The translations under genes were made by a program, and so were the position numbers. Of a stretch of 64,000 nt of DNA, positions 18,512-26,586 are shown piece by piece. Source of the stretch: Bacillota bacterium (lineage in GTDB: Bacteria > Bacillota > Clostridia > Lachnospirales > Lachnospiraceae); the NCBI GenBank assembly GCA_023457255.1, contig JAEWMB010000015.1:1-64000 (forward strand), given 5' to 3'. The notes under the pieces are model-generated. The model ran no database searches, was not told the origin of the DNA, and worked only from the letters and a program-made list of their open reading frames with translations. The first letter of the stretch is position 1. Each line of letters starts with the position of its first letter.

Positions 18512-19600
18512 ATGAAACGGTTAACGGCAATTGTACCTTGCTTTAATGAAGAAGAAGTTCTTCCGATATTTTATGAGGAAATCATGAGAGTCGCAGAAGA
18601 TTTAAAAAATGAAGTAGAATTTGAGGTGCTGTTTGTTAATGACGGTTCCACCGATGGTACGCTGCAGGTACTTCGAAAACTGCGGGAAAGAGACAAGCGG
18701 GTTAAGCTTGTCTCCTTCTCACGTAATTTCGGCAAGGAAGCGGCGATGTATGCCGGCCTGGAGCATTCCGGCGGTGATTTTGTAGCTATCTTGGATGCTG
18801 ATTTACAGCATCCTCCTAAGATGTTAATCGAAATGTATCAGGGAATTGTCTTAGAGGGATACGATAGTGTCGCAGCAAAACGTGTTACAAGAGATGGGGA
18901 GCCAAAGCTCCGCTCATTCTTCTCCAGAAAATTCTATGATGTTTTGTGCAGGCTAAGTAAAATAGAGATTGTAGAAGGTTCCGTAGACTATCGCCTTATG
19001 ACGAGGCAGATGGTAAAGGCTGTTTTATCCATGAGTGAGAAGAATCGCTTTACGAAGGGAATCTTTGGATGGGTCGGCTTTCATACCAAATGGATTGCCT
19101 ATGAAAATGTTGAGAGGGCGGCAGGGCAAACCAAGTGGTCTTATTGGAAATTATTCAAATATTCGCTGGAAGGAATTATAGGATTTTCAACAGCACCTCT
19201 TGCAATGTCATCGATATTAGGACTTGCTTTTTGCGGTTTTTCTGTTTTGGCTATTATTTATATTGTGATAAAGACAATTATTTGGGGAGACCCGACCAGT
19301 GGCTGGCCATCCTTGGTTTGTATTATTCTGATGGTAAGTGGAATCCAATTATTCTGTATGGGTATTTTAGGTCAGTATATGGGCAAAACTTATATTGAAG
19401 TAAAAAATCGTCCGATCTATCTGGCAAGTGTTGTAGAGACAGAGGAAGAGCAGGTTGAAAGCAGAACGCTTCAAGCTACTGGCTTGGAGTCTGCTGAGGC
19501 AAACATGCGGCATGGAGGAAAGCCGATATCGGAAGCTGAATTAAATTCTGCAGATAGGAAGAATACGATAGAAGATATAAACTACAAGATTAGTGATTAG
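18512..19600 (+). CDS. Bactoprenol-type glycosyltransferase (GtrB/DPM-like)
   Basis: About 362 residues from ATG 18512. The GT2 domain holds IVPCFNEEEVLPIFYEEI, VNDGSTDGT, LDADLQHPP (metal- and nucleotide-binding) and the VDYRLM segment. Two membrane spans near residues 220-310 (LGLAFCGFSVLAIIYIVI, VCIILMVSGIQLFCMGIL) match the GtrB/DpmA-like architecture. These enzymes move glucose or a related sugar from a nucleotide carrier onto undecaprenyl phosphate, facing the cytoplasm. The tail of about 55 residues is polar and unusual for the family. Longer upstream starts (18440, 18500) are open, but family alignment favours 18512. Third gene of the glycopolymer operon. Confidence 0.85.
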   Translation: MKRLTAIVPCFNEEEVLPIFYEEIMRVAEDLKNEVEFEVLFVNDGSTDGTLQVLRKLRERDKRVKLVSFSRNFGKEAAMYAGLEHSGGDFVAILDADLQHPPKMLIEMYQGIVLEGYDSVAAKRVTRDGEPKLRSFFSRKFYDVLCRLSKIEIVEGSVDYRLMTRQMVKAVLSMSEKNRFTKGIFGWVGFHTKWIAYENVERAAGQTKWSYWKLFKYSLEGIIGFSTAPLAMSSILGLAFCGFSVLAIIYIVIKTIIWGDPTSGWPSLVCIILMVSGIQLFCMGILGQYMGKTYIEVKNRPIYLASVVETEEEQVESRTLQATGLESAEANMRHGGKPISEAELNSADRKNTIEDINYKISD

Positions 19601-19668
19601 AAAGGAGTGTACACGCTAATTTTTGCCTGCAGCCAGATTGCAGGTTATAGAAAGGTGTGGTGATTAGA

Positions 19669-20055
19669 ATGAAAAAAGTAATTACCTACGGTACTTATGA
19701 TTTATTGCATGTTGGCCATATTAACTTACTAAGAAGAGCAAAAGAATATGGAGATTATCTAATTGTTGTTTTATCAACAGATGAGTTTAATGCCATTAAA
19801 CATAAGACTGCTTATCATTGCTATGAAGATAGAAAAACAATTCTTGAATCAATCCGATATGTAGACGAAGTAATCCCAGAATTTAATTGGGAACAAAAAA
19901 TCAAAGATGTTGTGGATAATAATGTGGATGTGTTCGTTATGGGAGATGATTGGAAAGGGCAGTTTGATTTCTTAAAAGATTATTGTGAAGTTGTATATCT
20001 TCCAAGGACAGAAGGGATTTCAACAACGAAAATTAAGAGTGATTTGCATAAGTAA
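19669..20055 (+). CDS. tagD: Glycerol-3-phosphate cytidylyltransferase
   Basis: A 128-residue nucleotidyltransferase that makes CDP-glycerol from CTP and sn-glycerol 3-phosphate. It carries the HIGH-type motif as LLHVGHINLLRRAK, RYVDEVIPE, and the C-terminal RTEGISTTKI signature (RTxGISTT). The length and the start MKKVITYGTYD match B. subtilis TagD. In-frame GTG codons at 19657 and 19660 lie closer to the AAAGG, so the start is not certain. A short hairpin (CCTGC ... GCAGG) precedes it. It supplies the substrate for the glycerophosphotransferases at 14362 and 20194. Confidence 0.93.
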   Translation: MKKVITYGTYDLLHVGHINLLRRAKEYGDYLIVVLSTDEFNAIKHKTAYHCYEDRKTILESIRYVDEVIPEFNWEQKIKDVVDNNVDVFVMGDDWKGQFDFLKDYCEVVYLPRTEGISTTKIKSDLHK

Positions 20056-20193
20056 ATAAAGTAAAGGATATTTTTAGCGTGCGGCATTGTTGTATACCAA
20101 TCGCATCAAAGTGGGAAGAGGAATCGAAGAAATATCTGCACTAGTAGTAAACTTAATTGTGTGCTGAAAACGTGCGCAGGAATAGGAGTGTTA

Positions 20194-21366
20194 ATGCTGC
20201 GGAAAATCATGAAAAAAGGGATATTGGCCGTATATAGAATCCTAAGACTTTTACCGCTCCAAAAGCGAACCATTTGCTTTATGAGTAACTTGGGGCGAAG
20301 TTATGGCGGAAATCCGAAAAGTATTTATGAAGAAATGGTGAGAGAAGGCCTTGATCAGGAATTTCGCTGCATTTTTATCCTGGAGGATATTAATACGCCA
20401 CTTCCCGGTAGAGTATGGAAGGTAAGGCTTTCCCGTTTTCGCTACTATTATTTCCTGGCTGTAGCCGGTATCTGGGTGAGTGATACAAGGTTTCCGAACT
20501 ACATAAAAAAGCGTAAGGGAGTTACTTATCTGCAAACATGGCATGGTACCCCATTAAAAAAATTAGCTTTAGATATGACGTCTTTGTCCATGGCCGGCGA
20601 GGAAACTTTAGAGCAATATCATGAGCAGTTCAGAAAAAACACTGCTGCCTGGGACTATCTTATTTCACAAAATCCATTCGCCAGCCAAACCTTTAAAAGA
20701 GCTTTTGACTTCCATGGGGAGATTTTGGAATACGGTTATCCAAGAAATGATGTATTGTTTAAGAAAAATAATTCGTATGATATCGGCCAAATAAAGAAGA
20801 ATTTAAACCTGCCGAAAGAAAAAAAGATAATCTTGTATGCTCCAACCTGGAGAGATAACGAATACCATGATAAAGCAAGCTATAAATTTAGCGCACCCCT
20901 TGACTATGACTATCTATATGAAGAATTGAAAGAAGAGTATGTGATATTATTAAAGTATCATTATATGGTAAGAGAGAAGCTTAATCTTGAGAAGTATCGG
21001 GGTTTTTACCGTATTGTGAAGCAAGAAGTCGATATTTCGGAGTTATATCTTGTATCTGACATGTTGATTACGGACTATTCTTCTGCTATGTTTGACTATA
21101 GTCTCTTATACCGTCCTATGCTCTTTTATGTCTACGATTTAAAGGAGTATGAGGAGCAGCTTAGAGGTTTTTATTTTAATTTTGTGGAAGAAGCTCCGGG
21201 ACCATTATTCACCTCCTCAAGAGAACTTGTTTCTGTGGTTAAGAACTATTTTCCGGAGGATTACGCTGATAAGTATAAAGCATTTTGTGATAATTACCAT
21301 ACATTTGAGAATGGAAATGCAGCGAAGCGAACGGTTCGGCTTCTATCATCAAAAGTAGAAAAATAG
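20194..21366 (+). CDS. CDP-glycerol glycerophosphotransferase (TagB/TagF family)
   Basis: About 390 residues from ATG 20194 (AGGAG 5 bases upstream); a GTG at 20161 is an in-frame alternative. Family motifs are YLQTWHGTPLKKLALDM, YGYPRNDVL, APTWRDNEYH, ILLKYHYMV, and MLITDYSSAMFDYSLLYRP with a catalytic-type histidine in WHGTP. The N terminus is basic with a short amphipathic stretch suited to the membrane surface. It transfers glycerol phosphate from CDP-glycerol to a lipid-linked acceptor or a growing chain. With the TagF-like fusion this gives two such transferases, which could divide priming and polymerisation. Last gene of the operon. Confidence 0.88.
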   Translation: MLRKIMKKGILAVYRILRLLPLQKRTICFMSNLGRSYGGNPKSIYEEMVREGLDQEFRCIFILEDINTPLPGRVWKVRLSRFRYYYFLAVAGIWVSDTRFPNYIKKRKGVTYLQTWHGTPLKKLALDMTSLSMAGEETLEQYHEQFRKNTAAWDYLISQNPFASQTFKRAFDFHGEILEYGYPRNDVLFKKNNSYDIGQIKKNLNLPKEKKIILYAPTWRDNEYHDKASYKFSAPLDYDYLYEELKEEYVILLKYHYMVREKLNLEKYRGFYRIVKQEVDISELYLVSDMLITDYSSAMFDYSLLYRPMLFYVYDLKEYEEQLRGFYFNFVEEAPGPLFTSSRELVSVVKNYFPEDYADKYKAFCDNYHTFENGNAAKRTVRLLSSKVEK

Positions 21367-21804
21367 AGTAAAATGGTTTCTGCTATTATTGGAGGAGGGT
21401 CTGTGGTTATGACAGCCCCTTCTTTCCTGTGTCTGGGGGGTGTGGTAAAATGAGAAGATTACTTAAGGATTTATATTATAGAGGATACTCTTATTCGCAA
21501 AATGAATGGTAGATATCAATATAATCTATTTTACATATGATGAGAAGACACTTATAATAATATCAGGGAATTGTCGATAAGATAACGCTTATTGATACAA
21601 TAGTAAGAATATGAAGTGATATCAGTCTTATTTAAAATTTGCCGTAGTTTTGCTGCGGTTTTTAGGAGTTAGTTTTTGCTGCTGTACAAATTAAGGAATG
21701 TCGGCAGAATAGGGCCTGAATCGGTTATAAAAATAAGGTTGTTTCCGCATCATGCATGAGATAAACATATAGGCGCAAAAGCTTGCGCGAGAATGGAGGT
21801 ATCT
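21367..21804. other. Intergenic region before lysA with terminator
   Basis: About 440 bases. A terminator-like hairpin CCGTAG (21642-21647) / CTGCGG (21653-21658) is followed by TTTTT and probably ends the glycopolymer operon. A 20-codon frame at 21450-21512 has only a weak site and is not called. No promoter is obvious. Confidence 0.5.
21773..21799 (+). repeat. Hairpin + GAGAATGGAGG start-proximal element (lysA)
   Basis: GCGCAA-AAGC-TTGCGC (21773-21788) is followed by GAGAATGGAGG (21789-21799) and ATG 21805. An in-frame ATG lies 12 bases upstream of the chosen start. Confidence 0.6.
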
Positions 21805-23064
21805 ATGAAAAAGCCGTTTGTTACGCTTGAGAAGGTAAAAGAGATTACAAATACCCACAGTACACCTTTTCATATTTATGAGGAAAAAGGAATTAGAGAG
21901 AATGCCAGAAGATTAAAAGAAGCATTCTCTTGGAATAAAGGGTTTAAAGAATATTTTGCGGTGAAAGCCACACCAAATCCATTTATATTGCAGATTTTAA
22001 AGGAAGAAGGCTGTGGCAGTGACTGCTCTTCCATGACTGAACTTATGATGTCAGAAGCAGTAGGCATTACAGGAAGTGAAATTATGTTCTCTTCTAACAA
22101 TACTCCGGAAGGTGAATTTACAAAAGCAAAGGAATTAGGGGCTATCATCAATTTAGATGACTATACCCATATTGATTTTTTGAAAGATGAGTGCGGGATA
22201 CCGGAAACTATCTGCTGCCGCTATAATCCAGGTGGTGTTTATGAAGTAAGCAATGGGATTATGGACAATCCGGGAGATGCGAAGTATGGTTTTACTAAGC
22301 AGCAGCTTATCGATGGATATAAAAAATTAATGAGGCTTGGTGCGAAAAACTTTGGTATCCACTCTTTCCTGGTAAGCAATACCGTTACCAACGATTATTA
22401 CCCTGCCTTGGCAAGAACTTTATTTGAGCTTGCTGTGGAGCTAAAAAAAGAAACCAATGCGAATATAACATTTATCAATCTATCCGGCGGAGTAGGAATT
22501 CCTTACTTACCGGATCAAAAGGGAAATGATATCATGATAATTGGCGAAGGTGTTCGCAAGGCTTATGAGGAAATTCTAGTTCCAAATGGTCTTGGTGATG
22601 TTGCAATATTTACAGAGCTTGGACGTTTTATGCTTGCACCATATGGCCATCTTGTGACAAAAGCAATTCACGAAAAGCATATTTATAAGGAGTATTTAGG
22701 TGTTGATGCCTGCGCGGTAAACTTAATGAGGCCCGCAATGTATGGAGCTTACCATCATATCACGGTGCTTGGCAAAGAGGCTGCACCACCGGATACTATG
22801 TATGATGTGGCAGGCTCTCTGTGTGAGAACAATGATAAGTTTGCCATTGACCGTATGCTGCCTAAGGTTGATTTGGGGGATTATCTTGTGATTCACGATA
22901 CCGGAGCCCACGGTTTTGCTATGGGGTATAATTATAATGGAAAACTCAAATCTGCGGAGCTCTTATTGAAAGAGGACGGTTCCATTCAAATGATCCGCAG
23001 GGCGGAAACTCCGGAAGATTACTTTGCAACCTTTGATTTTTGTGATATTTTAAAGAAGAAATAA
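21805..23064 (+). CDS. lysA: Diaminopimelate decarboxylase
   Basis: 419 residues. A fold-type III PLP enzyme that decarboxylates meso-diaminopimelate to lysine. The PLP lysine is Lys54 in YFAVKATPNP. SGCGSDCSS-like sequence (GSDCSSMTE) and the glycine-rich NLSGGVGIPY bind the cofactor phosphate. The C-terminal domain contains AGSLCENNDKFAIDRMLP, whose cysteine is the partner-site residue. It belongs to the divergent subgroup with HSFLVSN in place of the common HIGSQ. GGAGG lies 5 bases before ATG 21805. It is followed by a strong terminator, so it is monocistronic. It lies between the glycopolymer and flagellar clusters with no evident link to either. Confidence 0.9.
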   Translation: MKKPFVTLEKVKEITNTHSTPFHIYEEKGIRENARRLKEAFSWNKGFKEYFAVKATPNPFILQILKEEGCGSDCSSMTELMMSEAVGITGSEIMFSSNNTPEGEFTKAKELGAIINLDDYTHIDFLKDECGIPETICCRYNPGGVYEVSNGIMDNPGDAKYGFTKQQLIDGYKKLMRLGAKNFGIHSFLVSNTVTNDYYPALARTLFELAVELKKETNANITFINLSGGVGIPYLPDQKGNDIMIIGEGVRKAYEEILVPNGLGDVAIFTELGRFMLAPYGHLVTKAIHEKHIYKEYLGVDACAVNLMRPAMYGAYHHITVLGKEAAPPDTMYDVAGSLCENNDKFAIDRMLPKVDLGDYLVIHDTGAHGFAMGYNYNGKLKSAELLLKEDGSIQMIRRAETPEDYFATFDFCDILKKK

Positions 23065-23195
23065 GAGTTGGATAGAGACGAAAATCTAAGAAATAATTTA
23101 TGAGTTAAGTGGATTATTGCTCTGTATAAATGGAGTCTTACTTTATGAATTATTTTTACTAGCTTAATAATAAATGAATAATATATGAAATAAAG

Positions 23196-23251
23196 TGGTT
23201 ACAAAAATTCTATTGAGAATTAGACAATGGAGTTTTTTGTAGCCATTTTTT
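23196..23251 (+). terminator. Terminator of lysA
   Basis: TGGTTACAAAAA (23196-23207) pairs with TTTTTGTAGCCA (23234-23245, one G-T pair) and TTTTTT follows. A second small AATTCT/AGAATT pairing lies inside the loop. Confidence 0.85.
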
Positions 23252-23511
23252 GTCGTAACAATAGCGAGGTTATCAAACCTTGTCGTATGATCTGAGCGAT
23301 ATTAAAAATTACCGTAATTTCCTTTCTAAGTGCTAATGTAAACTCCGAATAAGTACGATATAATAACTGTTACCATGGTGTGAATTTACTTAAACACCCT
23401 TTGTATCTTACATCGCAGACAGGTGGGATACCGGCAGATAAGAACATGCAAACTACGAAAGCTGGTGTAACATAGATAAGAATAAAGTACTAAAATTATT
23501 TCTACTTGGTA

Positions 23512-23538
23512 TAAAGTAAAAAAGAAAACATCCGATAA
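23512..23538 (+). promoter_or_regulatory. Sigma-D (sigma-28) promoter of flgM
   Basis: TAAA (23512-23515), 15 bases, TCCGATAA (23531-23538). This matches the sigma-28 consensus TAAA-N15-GCCGATAA with one change. flgM is a classical class III gene, which fits. Confidence 0.8.
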
Positions 23539-23620
23539 ATAAGGTAGTATTCAAGTTCGATTATTGAAACAAAAGAATGTATTTCAATAATTAAGTATTA
23601 TTAGTTAGGTGGTGAGTTGT

Positions 23621-23890
23621 ATGCGTATTGATGCATTAAGTAAAATTAATCAACTTTATCAGACAAACGATACAAGAAAAGTATCCAAATCATATGCTGG
23701 AAATAAAAAGGACAGTGTGGAAATCTCACAGATGGGTAAGGATTTTCAGATAGCGAAGCAGGCAGTCACGGCTACGCCGGATATTCGTCAGGAAAAGGTA
23801 GAGGAAATAAAACAGAAGTTGGCATCAGGTAATTATGAGATTAGCCTTGAGGATTTAGCAGAAAAGATGATAAATGACTTCTTTGAGTAG
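23621..23890 (+). CDS. flgM: Anti-sigma-D factor FlgM
   Basis: 89 residues. It binds sigma-D in the cytoplasm until the hook is complete and is then exported or inactivated, releasing late flagellar transcription. The N terminus MRIDALSKINQLYQ and the C-terminal sigma-binding helices (RQEKVEEIKQKLASGNYEIS, AEKMINDFF) match the family. The start is ATG 23621, with AGGTGGTGAG 6 bases before it; a GTG at 23609 is in frame but less likely. First gene of the late flagellar cluster, behind its own sigma-D promoter, which gives feedback on its own synthesis. flgN follows after about 70 bases. Confidence 0.9.
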   Translation: MRIDALSKINQLYQTNDTRKVSKSYAGNKKDSVEISQMGKDFQIAKQAVTATPDIRQEKVEEIKQKLASGNYEISLEDLAEKMINDFFE

Positions 23891-23962
23891 AAGATGCTTT
23901 GTATTGAAGGGGCATTCATAGGAGAAGGACTTGTGAAATACAGGCAGATCGGAGGTAATCAA

Positions 23963-24478
23963 TTGGCGAGCCTGATACAGGAATTAATAACAACGCTTCG
24001 CACAGAGGAACAGCTTTATCAAGAAATGATACCGATTGCGACGAAAAAAACCAGAGTGATTATAGACAATGACCTCGCTTCCTTGCAGCAGATAACACAA
24101 GAAGAGCAGATTACCGTAGAGAAAGTGAATGCTCTGGAACGCAAGAGAGAAGAGGTTATTGTAAATATTGGGACAGTAATAAATCGAAAGCCGGAAACGC
24201 TGACCATGAAGACGATTATTGCATTGTTAGAGAAACAGCCGGAGGAGCAAAAGGAATTATCGATAATTCACGATTCTCTGACTGTCACACTTCATCGGTT
24301 AGTAGAACTTAATCAAAAGAATAAATCTTTAATTCAACAATCCCTAGAGATGATTGAATTCAATATGAATTTAATTCAGAGTACAAGGATGTCACCGGGG
24401 AGCACCAATTATACCAAAGGAGCATCTCAGTTTGAGATGCCGGCTGCGCAGACAGGGATGTTTGATGCGAAGCAATAG
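23963..24478 (+). CDS. flgN: Flagellar export chaperone FlgN
   Basis: About 171 helical residues. FlgN-type chaperones escort FlgK and FlgL to the export gate. The sequence is almost all helix with the pattern LIQELITTLRTEEQLYQEM, a middle region rich in Glu and Gln, and a flexible tail ending in GMFDAKQ. Its position between flgM and flgK is the conserved order. I choose TTG 23963, which has GGAGG 7 bases upstream and gives the family N terminus. ATG 23894 and GTG 23932 are open in the same frame. Sequence similarity in this family is weak, so the call rests partly on context. Confidence 0.8.
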   Translation: MASLIQELITTLRTEEQLYQEMIPIATKKTRVIIDNDLASLQQITQEEQITVEKVNALERKREEVIVNIGTVINRKPETLTMKTIIALLEKQPEEQKELSIIHDSLTVTLHRLVELNQKNKSLIQQSLEMIEFNMNLIQSTRMSPGSTNYTKGASQFEMPAAQTGMFDAKQ

Positions 24479-24481
24479 ATA

Positions 24482-24515
24482 GTGTGAAAATAGAAAGCGG
24501 TTTTCACACTTCTTA
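24482..24515 (+). terminator. Hairpin with T-rich tail between flgN and flgK
   Basis: GTGTGAAAA (24482-24490) pairs perfectly with TTTTCACAC (24501-24509), and TTCTTATTTT follows. It may end or partly attenuate the flgM-flgN transcript. Confidence 0.6.
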
Positions 24516-24616
24516 TTTTGATCCATATGCGGATAGAATTCGTTTGCGGATTGAATGGGTATGGGTGTGAGAGTATTGTTTTAGCAAAGAAATGATGCAA
24601 AGAGAGGTGAAATTCC

Positions 24617-26485
24617 ATGAGCCTAATGGGTAGCTTATATATAGGCGTATCTGGATTAAATGTCAGTCAAAATGGTCTGAATACCACGGGGCATAATCTT
24701 GCAAACGTAGAAACAGAGGGTTATGTTAGACAGCAAACAGTATTACAGACATCTCAATATCGAACAATAGGACAATCGTACATTTCCCCAATGCAAACAG
24801 GCCTTGGAGCAGAAACTGCTGCTGTTCGCCAGGTTAGAGATATCTTCTTGGATAGATCATACCGCCAAGAGCTTGGGCGCCGAGGTTTCTATGATTCTCA
24901 GTATGAAACAGTATCCGAAATTGAAAACTTAATGGGTGAGCTTGAAGGAGTTGCATTTCAGGATTCGATTGCAGATTTTTGGAACAACTTGCAAGAACTT
25001 GCCAAGGAACCGGATAGTTTGGTAAAGCGGGCTTCTCTGGTACAAACAAGTGTCAACTTCATAGAGCGGGCTGAGAATTTATACAAACAGCTTCGGGATT
25101 ATCAGTTAAATTTGAATTTGAAGATAACGAATACTATTTCTCGTATCAATGAAATCGGAGATGAGATTACAAAGTTAAATGATAGAATATGTGCTTATGA
25201 AAGCAATAGATATGAAAATGCGAATGACCTAAGAGATACGAGAAATAAACTCTTGGATGAATTATCCCAAATGATAACAATTACATATCGGGAGAACGCA
25301 GAAGGCAGAGTTACTGTAAATGCGGAAGGAGTTCCATTTGTCACAGAGGATGTTACGCATCATATGGGGACCATGACAGTTACGCAGATTAGGCAGCGTG
25401 AACTTGGTTCAGAGGAGTTTAACAAGGATGCCACCGGTGCCATGGAAAACTCGGAGATGTTAATTCCTGTTTGGCCAACTTATGGTGATGTTGAGGTGTT
25501 TAATCGTGATTTAATTCCGAATTCAGCGGATAATTCCGATATTGGATCTTTAAAAGGCTTAATTCTGGCAAGGGGTACAAAAGTAGCAAAGGCGACGGAT
25601 ATACCAATAGCTCCAAACCAAGACGACTATTTGGACGAATTTGGAGCGTTAAAGGAAGCAGTCTATGGGCAGGCATTCAAAGAATATAAAGAAGCTGTTA
25701 AGACATACAACAAAACAATAGAACCTTCAATCGTAATGTCAGCGCAGGCTCAATACGATCAATTGATTCATGGTATTGTTACAACCATTAATGATATCTT
25801 ATGCCCAAACAAAGAAGTAGTCATTGCAGCGGGGACCGCGGTTGAACTTCCGAACGGCGGTACCTATACTTATGAAGAAGATACGGTTATAAAGATTTTT
25901 GATGACGAAAATGCACCGATCGGCATTAACGGTGAGGGCGGAACGGAGTTATTCAGCCGTAAATCCATGCCTCGTTATACAGATTATCAAGAGATAACAT
26001 TGGCAAATGGGGATATGATTCGCGCTAAGATTTATAATGAGGAAGATTCTACAAACAATTATTCTTTATATACGGTTGGTGAGTTGGTTGTAAATCAGGA
26101 GATGATTGAAGATAAGTCAAAGATACCTTTAAGCCAGAGTTCCAATACGGGTGATTACGATATAAAGACTACGGAGAGATTGTTAAAGGCGTGGCAGGAG
26201 CCATTTGCAACACTATCTCCGAATACACTGACAAAGTCTAATTTTAATGATTATTACAACTCTTTTATCGGCAGCATTGCAACTACCGGTGAGCGTTATG
26301 ATACAATTGTAAAAAGTCAGGAAGGCATGGTCACAAGCATTGAAAATCAACGGCAGTCAGTTCTTGGTGTATCTTCGGATGATGAACTTACAAACTTAAT
26401 TAAATTTCAACATGCTTATAATGCAGCAGCCAGATATATGAATGTGATTGACCAGATGTTAGAGCATATTGTAACAAGAATATAG
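24617..26485 (+). CDS. flgK: Flagellar hook-associated protein 1 (first FlgK copy)
   Basis: 622 residues. FlgK forms the first hook-filament junction ring. The N-terminal rod-type motif GLNTTGHNLANVETEGYVRQ and the C-terminal coiled-coil segment LTNLIKFQHAYNAAARYMNVIDQML are diagnostic. The central part (about 220-540) is variable and would be surface exposed. GAGAGGTG precedes ATG 24617. It is one of two adjacent FlgK paralogues (the other is at 26587) that share only the terminal domains closely, so the duplication is old. Exported through the flagellar type III system with FlgN. Confidence 0.92.
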   Translation: MSLMGSLYIGVSGLNVSQNGLNTTGHNLANVETEGYVRQQTVLQTSQYRTIGQSYISPMQTGLGAETAAVRQVRDIFLDRSYRQELGRRGFYDSQYETVSEIENLMGELEGVAFQDSIADFWNNLQELAKEPDSLVKRASLVQTSVNFIERAENLYKQLRDYQLNLNLKITNTISRINEIGDEITKLNDRICAYESNRYENANDLRDTRNKLLDELSQMITITYRENAEGRVTVNAEGVPFVTEDVTHHMGTMTVTQIRQRELGSEEFNKDATGAMENSEMLIPVWPTYGDVEVFNRDLIPNSADNSDIGSLKGLILARGTKVAKATDIPIAPNQDDYLDEFGALKEAVYGQAFKEYKEAVKTYNKTIEPSIVMSAQAQYDQLIHGIVTTINDILCPNKEVVIAAGTAVELPNGGTYTYEEDTVIKIFDDENAPIGINGEGGTELFSRKSMPRYTDYQEITLANGDMIRAKIYNEEDSTNNYSLYTVGELVVNQEMIEDKSKIPLSQSSNTGDYDIKTTERLLKAWQEPFATLSPNTLTKSNFNDYYNSFIGSIATTGERYDTIVKSQEGMVTSIENQRQSVLGVSSDDELTNLIKFQHAYNAAARYMNVIDQMLEHIVTRI

Positions 26486-26586
26486 TCTTCTTTTGAAGAT
26501 GCTGGAAAAAGAATAGGCAAAGCCAGAAGAAAAAATAGAGGAAAGATCTATTTAACATAATTCGAAAAGACGAAAGAGGTGAGTAA

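Noticed and set aside
20131..20194. Copy of the hairpin + GRAATGRGG element before the TagB/F gene at 20194
   Set aside because: GCGCAGGAATAGGAG fits part of the motif, but only a weak four-base stem (GCAC/GTGC) can form and the ATG is ATA, so I left it out of the count.
14362..21366. Classical wall teichoic acid operon
   Set aside because: TagA, TagO and the TagG/TagH exporter are absent from the window, so only a glycerol-phosphate polymer set can be claimed.
21450..21512. 20-codon frame MRRLLKDLYYRGYSYSQNEW
   Set aside because: The upstream site is weak and there is no supporting context. It is too short to call.
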